Assembly: GCA_902490445.1 (NCBI GenBank)
Contig: CABUDZ010000036.1
Coordinates: 1 to 18,712, forward strand
DNA length: 18,712 nt
Origin: an uncultured Collinsella sp.
GTDB lineage: Bacteria > Actinomycetota > Coriobacteriia > Coriobacteriales > Coriobacteriaceae
Direction: 5' to 3'
Each line of letters begins with the position of its first letter. Position 1 is the first letter of the stretch. This document shows, one piece after another, positions 1-7,502 of this stretch. The notes beneath the pieces are model-generated. The model was not told the origin of the DNA and did not search any database. It was given only the letters and a program-made list of their open reading frames with translations. Both the position numbers and the translations under genes were made by a program.

Positions 1-178
1 TGATGGTGTCGACGTCAATGGTATACGGGTGCATCATCGACGTCTTCAATACAGACAATATCAGTGCGGAATGTTTTCAAAACCAAGCCCGGCCCCGGCC
101 TGCGGCGACACAACTGGCGGTTCTTGGGCATCACTTGCTGGCGGGGTTCCTTGTCTGAGTTGGACTTGGTTGGTGGGG
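1..178. other. Left-edge segment with no supported gene
   Basis: I see no recognisable gene, RNA or clear terminator here. Two plus-strand frames and one minus-strand frame stay open for 100 to 170 bases, but none gives a recognisable protein or has a convincing ribosome binding site. The segment lies 3' of the metal repressor gene. It could hold the edge of a neighbouring gene cut by the window. Confidence 0.4.
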
Positions 179-556
179 TTACTGATCCCGATCGCTGCCC
201 CGTCTCAGCATCGATCTTAGCTTCTCGAAGCTCTCCTCGCTCAGGCAGTGCTCCATGTGGCAGCCCTCTTGCGACGCGACCTCGGGCGTTACGCCTGCGT
301 CCTCTAGCAGACCTACAAAAAAGCAGTGGCGCTCCCACATTTGACGGGCAACCTCAAGACCGCGTTCCGTCAGATGCACGTCGCGTTTGCCCATCTCCAC
401 GTAGCCGGTGCTCTCCAAGGCCGCCATGGCTTTAGAGACGCTTGCTTTGGTTACGCCCAAGTATTCGGCAACGTCGATCGAGCGCACGATGCCCTGACGT
501 TCCGATAGGACGTAGATCGATTCGAGATAGTCTTCTCCGGATTCACGTAGGGCCAT
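179..556 (-). CDS. DtxR/MntR-family metal-dependent transcriptional repressor
   Basis: This 125-residue protein has the N-terminal winged helix of the DtxR/MntR family (start MALRESGEDYLESIYVL, recognition-helix region VTKASVSKAMAAL around residues 35-47) followed by the metal-binding and dimerisation helices. Candidate metal ligands are D9, E12, H77, C99, E102 and H103. The C-x-x-E-H arrangement (residues 99-103) is nearer the iron-sensing DtxR/IdeR pattern than MntR, which has Glu rather than Cys there. It ends without the C-terminal SH3-like domain of full-length DtxR, so it has MntR-like size. Such proteins bind operators when loaded with Fe(II) or Mn(II) and repress metal-uptake genes. 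The start is supported by AAAGG about seven bases upstream. It is probably monocistronic. Which metal it senses cannot be settled from sequence. Confidence 0.88.
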   Translation of the reverse strand: MALRESGEDYLESIYVLSERQGIVRSIDVAEYLGVTKASVSKAMAALESTGYVEMGKRDVHLTERGLEVARQMWERHCFFVGLLEDAGVTPEVASQEGCHMEHCLSEESFEKLRSMLRRGSDRDQ

Positions 557-708
557 GGGCCGCCTTTCGCGATGATTGCTAGTTAGCCTTTGGATACTTT
601 CCTTGGCTTACTTTACCGCAAAAGTTGACCATGTCTTACTGCATTGACCAAAAAGTTAGCCGCGTTTCACAAAACGTGCGAGATGAAAACAAAATGGGAA
701 CGCCCCGC
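557..708 (-). promoter_or_regulatory. Promoter region of the metal repressor, with repeated GTTAGCC half-sites
   Basis: The AT-richer gap upstream of the repressor contains two copies of AGTTAGCC in the same orientation (581-588 and 654-661), and two TTGACC motifs (634-639 and 644-649 approximately). GTTAGCC resembles one arm of metal-repressor operators of the DtxR/IdeR type, so autoregulation is plausible. I could not define an unambiguous -10/-35 pair. Confidence 0.3.
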
Positions 709-750
709 AAGGAGTGTCCCCAGCTGCCGGCAGATAAGGAGCGTCCCCAA
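709..750. repeat. GTCCCC double-box intergenic repeat, copy 1
   Basis: This 42-base unit contains two AAGGA-N2-GTCCCC boxes (starting at 709 and 736) around a central palindrome CTGCCGGCAG (722-731). By my count it matches 17046-17087 at 35 of 42 positions without gaps. In the second copy the outer bases of the central dyad change on both sides (CTG/CAG becomes GTG/CAC), so the dyad is kept. It lies just 3' of the Cof-type HAD gene. It resembles REP-type palindromic repeats, but no REP-associated transposase is in the window. Confidence 0.75.
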
Positions 751-764
751 GTGCCGGGTCGCAG

Positions 765-1535
765 CTACACGAGGCCAAAGTGCTTCGCGGCGTTGTAAAT
801 GCCGTCGTCGTCTACGGCGGTCGTAACGTAGGTCGCCGCGGCCTTCACGGTATCCTGCGCGTTGCCCATGGCCACACTTGTGCCCACGGCCGAGAACATC
901 GACAGGTCGTTCTCGCCGTCGCCAAAGGCAATCGCCTCGCTCGCGTCGATACCAAGCCGCTCGAGCGTCGCCGCCACGCCCAGGTCCTTGCCGCCGTTAG
1001 CGGGAATAATGTCGCAGAACAGGTCGCACCAGCGCGTGGTGAGCGAATGCGACACGGCGTCGGTCACGATATGTTCGTCGGCAGGGTCCACAAAGGCGCA
1101 GAACTGGTAAACCGGCGCGTCAAAAGCGTGCTCAAACGGTTCCTCGTGGTAGACGATTCCCGCGTTGCTACCGGCCGTCACCACGCGCTCGGACAGGCGG
1201 TTCACAAACGAGTTCTCGCCCTGCATGCACAGCGAGTCGTAGCGCCCCTCGGCCACCTGGTCCACGATCACCGCGACGTCGTCCGGATCGATCGGGCAGC
1301 TGCGGTAAACCCCCTCGGCATCAAAGCAGTGCTGGCCCGAAAGCGTAATGTACGCATCCCAACCAAGATCGAACAGCCAATCGGGCATCTGATAGGTCGG
1401 GCGACCCGTGGCGATCACGCACGCAATCCCCTGCTCATGAAAGCTGTCGAGCACCTGCTGCGCCGACGCCGGAATCCGATGGGTCTTAAAGCTCAGCAAC
1501 GTGCCGTCGATATCGAAAAACGCGGCCTTGATCAT
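765..1535 (-). CDS. Cof-type HAD-IIB hydrolase (sugar-phosphate or cofactor phosphatase)
   Basis: The 256-residue product has all the HAD motifs in order. The nucleophile and acid/base aspartates D8 and D10 lie in FFDIDGTLL. Motif II threonine is in IATGR (about 41-45), the motif III lysine is in GGKDLGVA (about 181-188), and the metal-binding aspartates are in AFGDGENDLSMF (about 203-214). The roughly 100-residue segment between motifs II and III is the C2B cap typical of the Cof subfamily. These cytosolic Mg-dependent enzymes dephosphorylate sugar phosphates, flavin or pyridoxal phosphates, and substrate cannot be read from sequence. The start lies six bases after the stop of the ABC-F gene, and a GAGGAG ribosome binding site overlaps that stop, so the two genes are translationally linked and likely co-transcribed. 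Confidence 0.9.
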   Translation of the reverse strand: MIKAAFFDIDGTLLSFKTHRIPASAQQVLDSFHEQGIACVIATGRPTYQMPDWLFDLGWDAYITLSGQHCFDAEGVYRSCPIDPDDVAVIVDQVAEGRYDSLCMQGENSFVNRLSERVVTAGSNAGIVYHEEPFEHAFDAPVYQFCAFVDPADEHIVTDAVSHSLTTRWCDLFCDIIPANGGKDLGVAATLERLGIDASEAIAFGDGENDLSMFSAVGTSVAMGNAQDTVKAAATYVTTAVDDDGIYNAAKHFGLV

Positions 1536-1541
1536 CCTCGC

Positions 1542-3401
1542 CTACTCCTCGCCCTCGAGCTTTTCGCTCGCCTCGAGCCACGCCATCTCCAGCTCGTCCA
1601 TGGCAGCGTGAGCCTCGTCGATCTTTGCCTGTTGCTCGCCGAGCGCCGTGTAGTTGGTGGGATCGACCTGGGCCATTGCTGCCTCGGCCTCCTCAACGCG
1701 GACGCGCTGCGTCTCCATCTTGCGCTCGAGCGAGCTCACCTCGCGGCGAAGCTTCTGACGCTCGGCGTTGGACAGGCCATTGGGCTGACCGCTCGCCTTG
1801 GGCTTATCGGCCGTCGCAGCCGCGGCACCGGTGTCGAACGTGCCGGTCTTGGCACTCGGCGCGCCCACGGGCTCGCCCTCGGCGGTAGCGTTGCACAGGC
1901 GCAGGTACTGGTCCACGCCGCCGGGCATATGCGTCAGGTGGCCGTCGAGCAGCGCCCACTGCTGGTCGGTCACGCGCTCCATCAAGAAGCGGTCGTGCGT
2001 CACCAGGATCAGCGTGCCCGGCCAGCCGTCGAGCAGGTCCTCGACAATCGCCAGCATATCGGTATCCAGGTCGTTGCCGGGCTCGTCCAGGATAAGCACG
2101 TTGGGCTCGTCCAGGATCGTCAGCAGCAGCGACAGGCGACGGCGCTGGCCGCCCGAAAGATCGCCGATGCGACTCCAGAGCTGCTGTGTCGTAAAGCCCA
2201 GGCGCTCGCAGAGCTTCTCGGGCGAAGTCTCCTTGCCGTCGATGACGTAGTACTTCTTATAGTTGCCGAGCACCTCGCGGATCGTGTCACCCATGTAGGG
2301 CTCGAGTTCCTCGAGCTGCTGCGACAGAACGCCAAAGCGCACCGTCTGGCCAATCTTCACACGGCCGCGCGTGGGCTCAATCTTGCCCTGGATCACGTCG
2401 AGCAAGGTCGACTTGCCGGCGCCGTTCTCGCCCAACAGGCCATAGCGGTCGCCCGCGCCGATGTGCCAGGTCACATCGGTGAGCACCTGCTTGGGCGCAC
2501 CATCGGTATCCGCATAGCCGGCATCCACGTCGATGACATCGATGACCTGCTTGCCTAGGCGGCTCACGGCAAGGCGCTTGAGCTCCAGCTCGTCACGCAC
2601 GGGCGGTACGTCGGCGATCAGCTCGCGAGCGGCATCCACGCGAAACTTGGGCTTGGTGGAACGCGCCTGGGCGCCGCGGCTCAGCCACGCGAGCTCCTTG
2701 CGCGCCATGTTGCGACGGCGCTCATCGGTAACGGCGGCCATGCGGTCGCGCTCCACGCGCTGCAGGATATATGCCGAGTAGCCGCCCTCGAAGGGATCTA
2801 CCTGGCCGTCGTGGACCTCCCACATGCTGGTGCAGACCTCGTCCAAGAACCAGCGGTCGTGCGTGACCACGAGCATGGCGCCCTGGCCGCGCTGCCAGCG
2901 GGCCTTTAAGTGACGCGCAAGCCAGTTGATGGTGCGCATGTCCAGGTGGTTGGTGGGCTCGTCGAGCATGAGCACGTCGTAGTCGCCGATCAGCAGGCGC
3001 GCGAGGTCCACGCGACGGCGCTGACCGCCCGAGAGCTCGCCCACCATGCCCTCCCAGGGTACATCGCTGATGAGGCCGGCGAGGATCTGGCGCGTACGCG
3101 GACTCGACGCCCACTCATACTCGGGCGTGTCGCCCACGACGGCATGATGCACGGTGTCGGTATCGACCAGGTTATCCTTTTGGCCGAGCAATCCAATCGT
3201 CGTGTCGCGGCGGTGCGTCACGCGGCCGTCGTCGGGCTCCAACGTGCCGGCGAGCACGCTCAGCAGCGTCGACTTACCGTCGCCGTTTTTACCGACAATA
3301 CCAATACGGTCGCCCTCGCCCACGCCGAGCGTAACGCTATCGAAAATATGCTTGGTGGGAAACTCTAGGCTGACGGAATCGCATCCCAAAAGAATCGCCA
3401 T
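1542..3401 (-). CDS. ABC-F family ATPase, Uup-like (ribosome-associated, soluble)
   Basis: This 619-residue protein has two ABC ATPase domains on one chain and no membrane segment, which defines ABC-F proteins. Domain 1 has Walker A GIVGKNGDGKST (34-45), signature LSGGQRRR (123-130) and Walker B DVLMLDEPTNHLD (142-154). Domain 2 has GLLGENGAGKST (321-332), a second LSGGQRRR and NVLILDEPGNDLD. The linker around 225-290 is basic, and a charged coiled coil occupies about 550-619, as in Uup. In the second Walker B the usual TNHLD is GNDLD. ABC-F proteins act on the ribosome or its assembly, and some protect against ribosome-targeting antibiotics. Nothing here points specifically to resistance. 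I chose the ATG at 3401 because AAGGAG lies eight bases upstream; the frame stays open further, but that leader is not family-like. Confidence 0.9.
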   Translation of the reverse strand: MAILLGCDSVSLEFPTKHIFDSVTLGVGEGDRIGIVGKNGDGKSTLLSVLAGTLEPDDGRVTHRRDTTIGLLGQKDNLVDTDTVHHAVVGDTPEYEWASSPRTRQILAGLISDVPWEGMVGELSGGQRRRVDLARLLIGDYDVLMLDEPTNHLDMRTINWLARHLKARWQRGQGAMLVVTHDRWFLDEVCTSMWEVHDGQVDPFEGGYSAYILQRVERDRMAAVTDERRRNMARKELAWLSRGAQARSTKPKFRVDAARELIADVPPVRDELELKRLAVSRLGKQVIDVIDVDAGYADTDGAPKQVLTDVTWHIGAGDRYGLLGENGAGKSTLLDVIQGKIEPTRGRVKIGQTVRFGVLSQQLEELEPYMGDTIREVLGNYKKYYVIDGKETSPEKLCERLGFTTQQLWSRIGDLSGGQRRRLSLLLTILDEPNVLILDEPGNDLDTDMLAIVEDLLDGWPGTLILVTHDRFLMERVTDQQWALLDGHLTHMPGGVDQYLRLCNATAEGEPVGAPSAKTGTFDTGAAAATADKPKASGQPNGLSNAERQKLRREVSSLERKMETQRVRVEEAEAAMAQVDPTNYTALGEQQAKIDEAHAAMDELEMAWLEASEKLEGEE

Positions 3402-3445
3402 ATGCCCTGCTCCTTCGTAGAAATTCAACGTTGTCCATGATAGCG

Positions 3446-3486
3446 AAAACCACCACAAAGGGGACAGGCACCTTTGTGGTGGTTTT
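3446..3486 (-). terminator. Perfect 16-bp hairpin with GTCCCC loop motif, terminator-like
   Basis: Arms 3446-3461 and 3471-3486 are perfectly complementary over 16 bases (AAAACCACCACAAAGG and its complement) around a nine-base loop. Read on the minus strand the loop side contains TGTCCCC and the stem ends in TTTT. It lies between pstB and the ABC-F gene, downstream of the stronger pst terminator. It may be a second terminator, or a mobile palindromic repeat related to the other GTCCCC elements in this window. Confidence 0.6.
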
Positions 3487-3511
3487 GGGCAAGCGCACCA
3501 GCACGCGACGC

Positions 3512-3548
3512 AAAAAGGCGGGCCATCTCCCGCAAGAGATGACCCGCC
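3512..3548 (-). terminator. Rho-independent terminator of the pst operon
   Basis: On the minus strand a GC-rich stem (13 base pairs with one mismatch, arms 3536-3548 and 3517-3529, six-base loop) is followed directly by five T residues (3516 down to 3512). It lies 57 bases past the pstB stop codon, so it is the natural end of the pstSCAB transcript. A further GC hairpin (CCCGCGGC at 3561-3568 with GCCGCGGG at 3579-3586) lies between it and pstB. Confidence 0.85.
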
Positions 3549-3604
3549 TCTCCAATCAGCCCCGCGGCAACCGTGGCCGCCGCGGGCCTCAAGCATGTCC
3601 CGGA

Positions 3605-4477
3605 CTAGGAGAACATGCCGGTGAGGTAATCATTCAGCCGCTTATCCTTGGGCCGTTGGAAAATCTCGTCGGTCTCGTCGTACTCGACCATATCGCCCAT
3701 GTAGAAAAACGCCGTGCGGTTGGACACGCGCGACGCCTGCTCCATGTTGTGCGTCACGATGACGATGGCGCGGTCGGCCACGATCGACGACATGAGGTCC
3801 TCGATCGCCAGCGTCGAGATGGGGTCGAGCGCCGAGCAGGGCTCGTCAAACAGGATTACGTCGGGGTTGAGTGCCAGCGTGCGCGCGATGCACAAACGCT
3901 GCTGCTGACCGCCCGAAAGCGCGTAGGCGCTCTTGTCGAGCTTGTCCTTGACCTCGTCCCACAGGGCCGCACCGCGCAGGCTTTCCTCGACCATGCGATC
4001 GAGCTCGTCGCGGTCGGTGATGCCGTGGCGCTTGGGCGCAAACGTGATGTTGTCGCGAATGGACTTGCGAAACGGATTGGGCTGCTGAAACACCATGCCA
4101 ATGGACCGGCGCAGCTCGTAGGTATTCTCGGTCTTGGTGTTCACGTTGCGTCCGCGGTAGCTGATCTCGCCCTCCACGCGGCAGCCGCGAATCTCGCGAT
4201 TCATGAGGTTGAGGCTGCGCAAAAAGGTCGACTTTCCGCAGCCCGAAGGCCCGATGAGCGCCGTGATCTCGCCCTTGTGAAAGTCGAGCGACGTATTGCG
4301 CAGCGCATGGTGGTCGCCATAGTACACATTGACGTCCTTGGTGGAGAGCACGACCTCGTCGCTCACAGCCTTGCCGCTCACACGCACGCGCCTCTCGCTC
4401 TCTCCCACGCTCGACAAAAAGTCCTGGGTGTCGGACGATGCCGCCTCGGTTGCGGGCGTTACATTCATCTCGCTCAT
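3605..4477 (-). CDS. pstB: Phosphate ABC transporter ATP-binding protein PstB
   Basis: PstB is the ATPase that energises high-affinity phosphate uptake through PstC-PstA. Visible motifs are Walker A GPSGCGKST (76-84), a Q-loop in VFQQPNPF (129-136), signature LSGGQQQR (187-194), Walker B DVILFDEPCSALD (206-218) and the switch histidine in IVTHNMEQ. VFQQPNPFxxSIxDN and the DEPCSALDP segment are diagnostic of PstB rather than other importers. At 290 residues it is about 40 longer than typical PstB; the extra length is a polar, Ser/Thr/Glu-rich N-terminal leader before the ATPase fold begins near VVLSTKDVNVYY (42-53). The ATG overlaps the pstA stop as ATGA, so translation is coupled. It is the last gene of the operon. 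Confidence 0.97.
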   Translation of the reverse strand: MSEMNVTPATEAASSDTQDFLSSVGESERRVRVSGKAVSDEVVLSTKDVNVYYGDHHALRNTSLDFHKGEITALIGPSGCGKSTFLRSLNLMNREIRGCRVEGEISYRGRNVNTKTENTYELRRSIGMVFQQPNPFRKSIRDNITFAPKRHGITDRDELDRMVEESLRGAALWDEVKDKLDKSAYALSGGQQQRLCIARTLALNPDVILFDEPCSALDPISTLAIEDLMSSIVADRAIVIVTHNMEQASRVSNRTAFFYMGDMVEYDETDEIFQRPKDKRLNDYLTGMFS

Positions 4478-5400
4478 TCGGCCGTCATCCTCCTTGTCAG
4501 TTGCTTGCCCACGATACGGGCGACTACGTTAAACAGCAGCACGCAAATCATCAGCAGTGCCGCGGTGCCCCAGACGATCTGCTGGGCCTCGGGGCTGCCC
4601 TCGCCATAGATCTTGTAGATGTGCACGGCAAGCGACTCACCGGGACGGAACACGTTCCAGGCGCAGGTGGGGCTCGACAGGTTAAAGCTCAAGAAGTTCA
4701 GGCGAACCGGCGAGCTCATGCCCGAGGTAAAGAGCAACGCCGCGGCCTCGCCAAACACACGGCCGGCCGAAAGCACGATGCCGGTCACGATGGCGGGCAT
4801 GGCCTCGGGAATCAGGATGTGCAGCGTGGCCTCCCAGCGGGTGAGGCCCATAGCCAGGCACGCATCGCGCTGGGCCTGCGGCACGTCCTCGAGCGCCTGC
4901 TGAATCACGCGCACCAGGATGGGGATGTTGAACATGGTGAGCGCGACGGCGCCGGAGATGATGGAGTACTTCCAGCCCAGCTGCACCGAAAACACCAGAA
5001 AGCCGAACATGCCCACGACGATGGAAGGCAGCGAGGACAGCGTTTCGATGGCGGTGGAGGCGATGTCGCGGATGGGTCCGTCCGGCGCGTACTCGACCAG
5101 GAAGACCGCTCCGCCCAGGCTGATGGGCACCGAGATACCTAAGGTGATCAGCAGCAGATAGAACGAGTCGAACAGCTGATAGAGTACGCCGCCCTGGGTT
5201 CCGTTGGCGCGCGATGGCTGCGTGAGAAAGCCCGGCTGGAACAGCGTCGAGATACCCTCGAACAGGATATAGGCCACCATGGAGACGACGACGAGCATGA
5301 CGATGGCGACGATCGCCGTCAGCACGCCCGTGGCGATGCGGTCCTGCTTTTGGACACGCCCGAGTCTCGCCTCGTCGATATGGATGCGCGTGCTAGCCAC
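4474..5400 (-). CDS. pstA: Phosphate ABC transporter permease PstA
   Basis: This 308-residue inner-membrane permease pairs with PstC to form the phosphate channel. A hydrophobic helix at about 25-50 follows a charged N-terminus, then a periplasmic stretch and five further hydrophobic segments, including LLITLGISVPISLGGAVFLV. The cytoplasmic EAA-type loop that docks PstB is recognisable as ACLAMGLTRWEATLHILIPEAMPAI. The typical PstA segment LSSLPSIVVGMFGFLVF precedes it. I take the GTG at 5400 as start: it has AAGGGGG about nine bases upstream and overlaps the end of pstC by eight bases. A TTG at 5424 would add eight residues. The stop overlaps pstB. Confidence 0.95.
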   Translation of the reverse strand: MASTRIHIDEARLGRVQKQDRIATGVLTAIVAIVMLVVVSMVAYILFEGISTLFQPGFLTQPSRANGTQGGVLYQLFDSFYLLLITLGISVPISLGGAVFLVEYAPDGPIRDIASTAIETLSSLPSIVVGMFGFLVFSVQLGWKYSIISGAVALTMFNIPILVRVIQQALEDVPQAQRDACLAMGLTRWEATLHILIPEAMPAIVTGIVLSAGRVFGEAAALLFTSGMSSPVRLNFLSFNLSSPTCAWNVFRPGESLAVHIYKIYGEGSPEAQQIVWGTAALLMICVLLFNVVARIVGKQLTRRMTAE

Positions 5401-6301
5401 GAGTCTTCGCCCCCTTGCGGCCAATGAGATGGATGATCAGGATGAAGATGAGGCTCATGCCCATCAGCAGCAGACCGAGCGCCCACAGAACATCGTCCTG
5501 GGCCGAACCCTCGGCATAAACCGCCATAGACGTGGTGAGCGTGGTGGTGATGGTGGACGCCGGCGACAGCAGCGACGTCGGCATGGCCTCGATGCCGCCG
5601 ATAACCATGCGCACGGCGAGCGTCTCACCAAAGGCGCGGGTCATGCCAAGGATGACTGCGGTCATGAGCGACGGCATGGCGGACTTGAGCACCACGTGCC
5701 AGATGGTCTGCCAGCGGGTGTAGCCCAGCGCGAGCGAGCCCTGACGGTAGCTGTCGGGCACGGCGCGCAGGCCATCGACCGAAAGCGTGGTCATCGTCGG
5801 CAGAATCATGACGGCCAGCACGATGGCGCCGGGCAAGATGCCCAGGCCCGTGCTCACGTGGAAAACGCCCTTCATAAGGCCGACAACCACGTGAAAACCG
5901 ATCAGGCCAAAGACGACCGAGGGAATGCCGGTCAAAAGCTCAATGAGCGGCTGAAAGACCTTGGAGCCAAACTTAGGGCTAATCTCGACCGCAAAGATGG
6001 CAGAGCCGATGGCGATGGGCAGCGCGATGAGCGTGGAGAGCACCATGACCGCAAACGAGGTGACGATCAGGGGCAGGGCGCCGGTGTAGGGCAGGCCGTT
6101 TTCGGCTGTGTTGGCCAGGTCCCACTTGGTGCCGGCGAAGAACTCTACGACCGAGACGCCGTCCTTGAGAAAAGCCGAGAGGCCCTTTTGGGCGACCATA
6201 AAGATGAGCGCGGCAACGACAAGCGTCACGAGCGCTACGCACGCGCCTGTGACACCCAGGCCCACGTTCTCAAGGTCGCGCTTTGGCAGCTGTTTTGCCA
6301 T
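5393..6301 (-). CDS. pstC: Phosphate ABC transporter permease PstC
   Basis: This is the second phosphate-channel permease, 302 residues. A first membrane helix at about 15-37 is followed by an external loop containing the family-typical FFAGTKWDL, then five further hydrophobic segments. Diagnostic parts are LIELLTGIPSVVFGLIGF, LPTMTTLSVDGLRAVPDSYR and the EAA loop SLALGYTRWQTIWHVVLKSAMPSL, which contacts PstB. The start is 24 bases after pstS, with GGAAAGG upstream of the ATG. The gene order pstS-pstC-pstA-pstB is the usual one. Confidence 0.96.
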   Translation of the reverse strand: MAKQLPKRDLENVGLGVTGACVALVTLVVAALIFMVAQKGLSAFLKDGVSVVEFFAGTKWDLANTAENGLPYTGALPLIVTSFAVMVLSTLIALPIAIGSAIFAVEISPKFGSKVFQPLIELLTGIPSVVFGLIGFHVVVGLMKGVFHVSTGLGILPGAIVLAVMILPTMTTLSVDGLRAVPDSYRQGSLALGYTRWQTIWHVVLKSAMPSLMTAVILGMTRAFGETLAVRMVIGGIEAMPTSLLSPASTITTTLTTSMAVYAEGSAQDDVLWALGLLLMGMSLIFILIIHLIGRKGAKTRG

Positions 6302-6325
6302 TGCAAACCTTTCCGGGGCGATTAC

Positions 6326-7270
6326 TTATTTAGCGGATACCTTGCCGCTGGCGTCCTTGACGACCTTCATGGCAGAGACGGGGATAAAGCCCTGCTCCTC
6401 GACGAGCTTGCCCTGGACGTCGTCGGAAAGCATGAACTCCAGGAAGGCCTTGGTGGCCTCGTCGGCGTCCGTGGAGCAGTACATGTGCTCGGTCGCCCAG
6501 ATCTTGAAGGAGTCGTCGATGACGTTTGCGCTCTTGGGCTCGACGCCCTCAACCTTGATGGCGTTGAACTTGGAGTCATCGAAGTGTGAGAAGTCGAGGT
6601 AGGAGATGGCGTTGTCGGTGCTGCCCATCTGAGTCTGGACGTCGCCGGACTTGTCGAGCTCGGCGTCGCCCTTAAAGTCGACGGCCTCGTCGCCAAAGAC
6701 GGCGGCCTCGAAGGTAGCGCGGGTGCCGGAGCCGGCCTTGCGGTTGAGGACGACGATCTTGGCGTCGTCGCCGCCAACCTCCTTCCAGTTGGTGATCTGG
6801 CCGGAGAAGATACCCTTGAGCTGCTCGAGAGACAGGTCGTCGACCGTCACGTTCTTGGAGACGACGGGGCCCATGCCCACGACGGCGACCTCGTGGTCGA
6901 CGAGCTTCTTGACCTGGTCGGCCTCGAGCTTGGTCTCGGCGAAGACGTCGGAGTTACCGATGGTGACGGTGCCGGCGGCGACAGCGGTCAGGCCCTTGCC
7001 CGAACCGTTGCCCGAACCGGAGACGGAGACGTCGGGGTTGGCATCCATGAACTTCTCGGCAGCGGCCTCGACGAGAGCCTGGAACGAGGAGGCGCCGTCG
7101 TAGGTCACCTCGCCGGAGACGGACTCGGCAGCAGCGACGCTACCCTTGGCAGCGTCAGCGGCGTTGGAAGCGCCTGCGCCACCGCAACCAACGAGGCCGA
7201 GCCCGACGATGCTGGCGAGACCACCTGCGAGGCCGAGGAACTGACGACGAGAATAAGCCTGATCGAGCAT
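6326..7270 (-). CDS. pstS: Phosphate-binding lipoprotein PstS
   Basis: PstS captures phosphate outside the membrane and delivers it to PstC-PstA. The 314-residue precursor begins with SRRQFLG (residues 7-13), a twin-arginine motif, then a hydrophobic stretch and a lipobox LVGC with the lipid-modified cysteine at 29, so it looks like a Tat-exported lipoprotein. The mature part has PstS hallmarks: the phosphate-contact segment GASSFQALVEAAAEKF, SGSGNGSGKGLTAVAAGTVTIG, the segment IFSGQITNWKEVGG, and LNRKAGSGTRATFEAAVFG. I chose the ATG at 7270, with AAGGAAG just upstream, over an in-frame ATG at 7288 that would push the Tat motif inward. It is the first and probably most strongly expressed cistron of the operon. 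Confidence 0.96.
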   Translation of the reverse strand: MLDQAYSRRQFLGLAGGLASIVGLGLVGCGGAGASNAADAAKGSVAAAESVSGEVTYDGASSFQALVEAAAEKFMDANPDVSVSGSGNGSGKGLTAVAAGTVTIGNSDVFAETKLEADQVKKLVDHEVAVVGMGPVVSKNVTVDDLSLEQLKGIFSGQITNWKEVGGDDAKIVVLNRKAGSGTRATFEAAVFGDEAVDFKGDAELDKSGDVQTQMGSTDNAISYLDFSHFDDSKFNAIKVEGVEPKSANVIDDSFKIWATEHMYCSTDADEATKAFLEFMLSDDVQGKLVEEQGFIPVSAMKVVKDASGKVSAK

Positions 7271-7450
7271 GATCTTCCTTTCATACATGCGACTCGCGGG
7301 CCCCTGCCCGCTTTGCTGTTTGGAAAGATACGGCCTCGATCGGGCAGCGCCCGCGCCAACTGCGGTTTCTTACGGGCATCTGATAGACCCTTACCGCAAA
7401 CGCGGCTCGGCTTTACAAACGAATAACAAACCCGCCGTCAAGCATGGCCA
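7271..7450 (-). promoter_or_regulatory. pst leader and promoter region with a candidate PHO box
   Basis: The minus strand carries two adjacent 11-base direct repeats, GTTTGTTATTC (7431-7421) and GTTTGTAAAGC (7420-7410). Adjacent 11-base direct repeats starting with GTT are the known layout of actinobacterial PhoP-binding sites (PHO boxes), and the position upstream of pstS fits. A small perfect hairpin (GCGGGC and GCCCGC, 7296-7311) lies 25 bases before the start codon. I could not fix a -10 hexamer with confidence. Confidence 0.35.
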
Positions 7451-7462
7451 GCCTTTTACACC

Positions 7463-7499
7463 AAATGATCCGTTTTCCTCCGTCCCCAAGGGATCATTT
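7463..7499. repeat. GTCCCC-loop hairpin between pstS and the M20 peptidase gene
   Basis: AAATGATCC (7463-7471) pairs perfectly with GGATCATTT (7491-7499). The 19-base loop contains CGTCCCCAAG, the motif shared with the 42-base repeats at 709 and 17046 and with the hairpin at 3446. It adjoins the palindromic element at 7503, so repeats have accumulated here. Confidence 0.6.
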
Positions 7500-7502
7500 T
7501 CA

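Noticed and set aside
780..2558. Long plus-strand open frame of 592 codons
   Set aside because: It is antisense to the HAD and ABC-F genes, which have full domain motifs and good ribosome binding sites. Long antisense frames are expected in GC-rich coding DNA.
1542..3401. ABC-F protein as an antibiotic-resistance determinant
   Set aside because: Domain layout and the C-terminal coiled coil fit housekeeping Uup-like members. Nothing in the sequence or neighbourhood points to a resistance subgroup.
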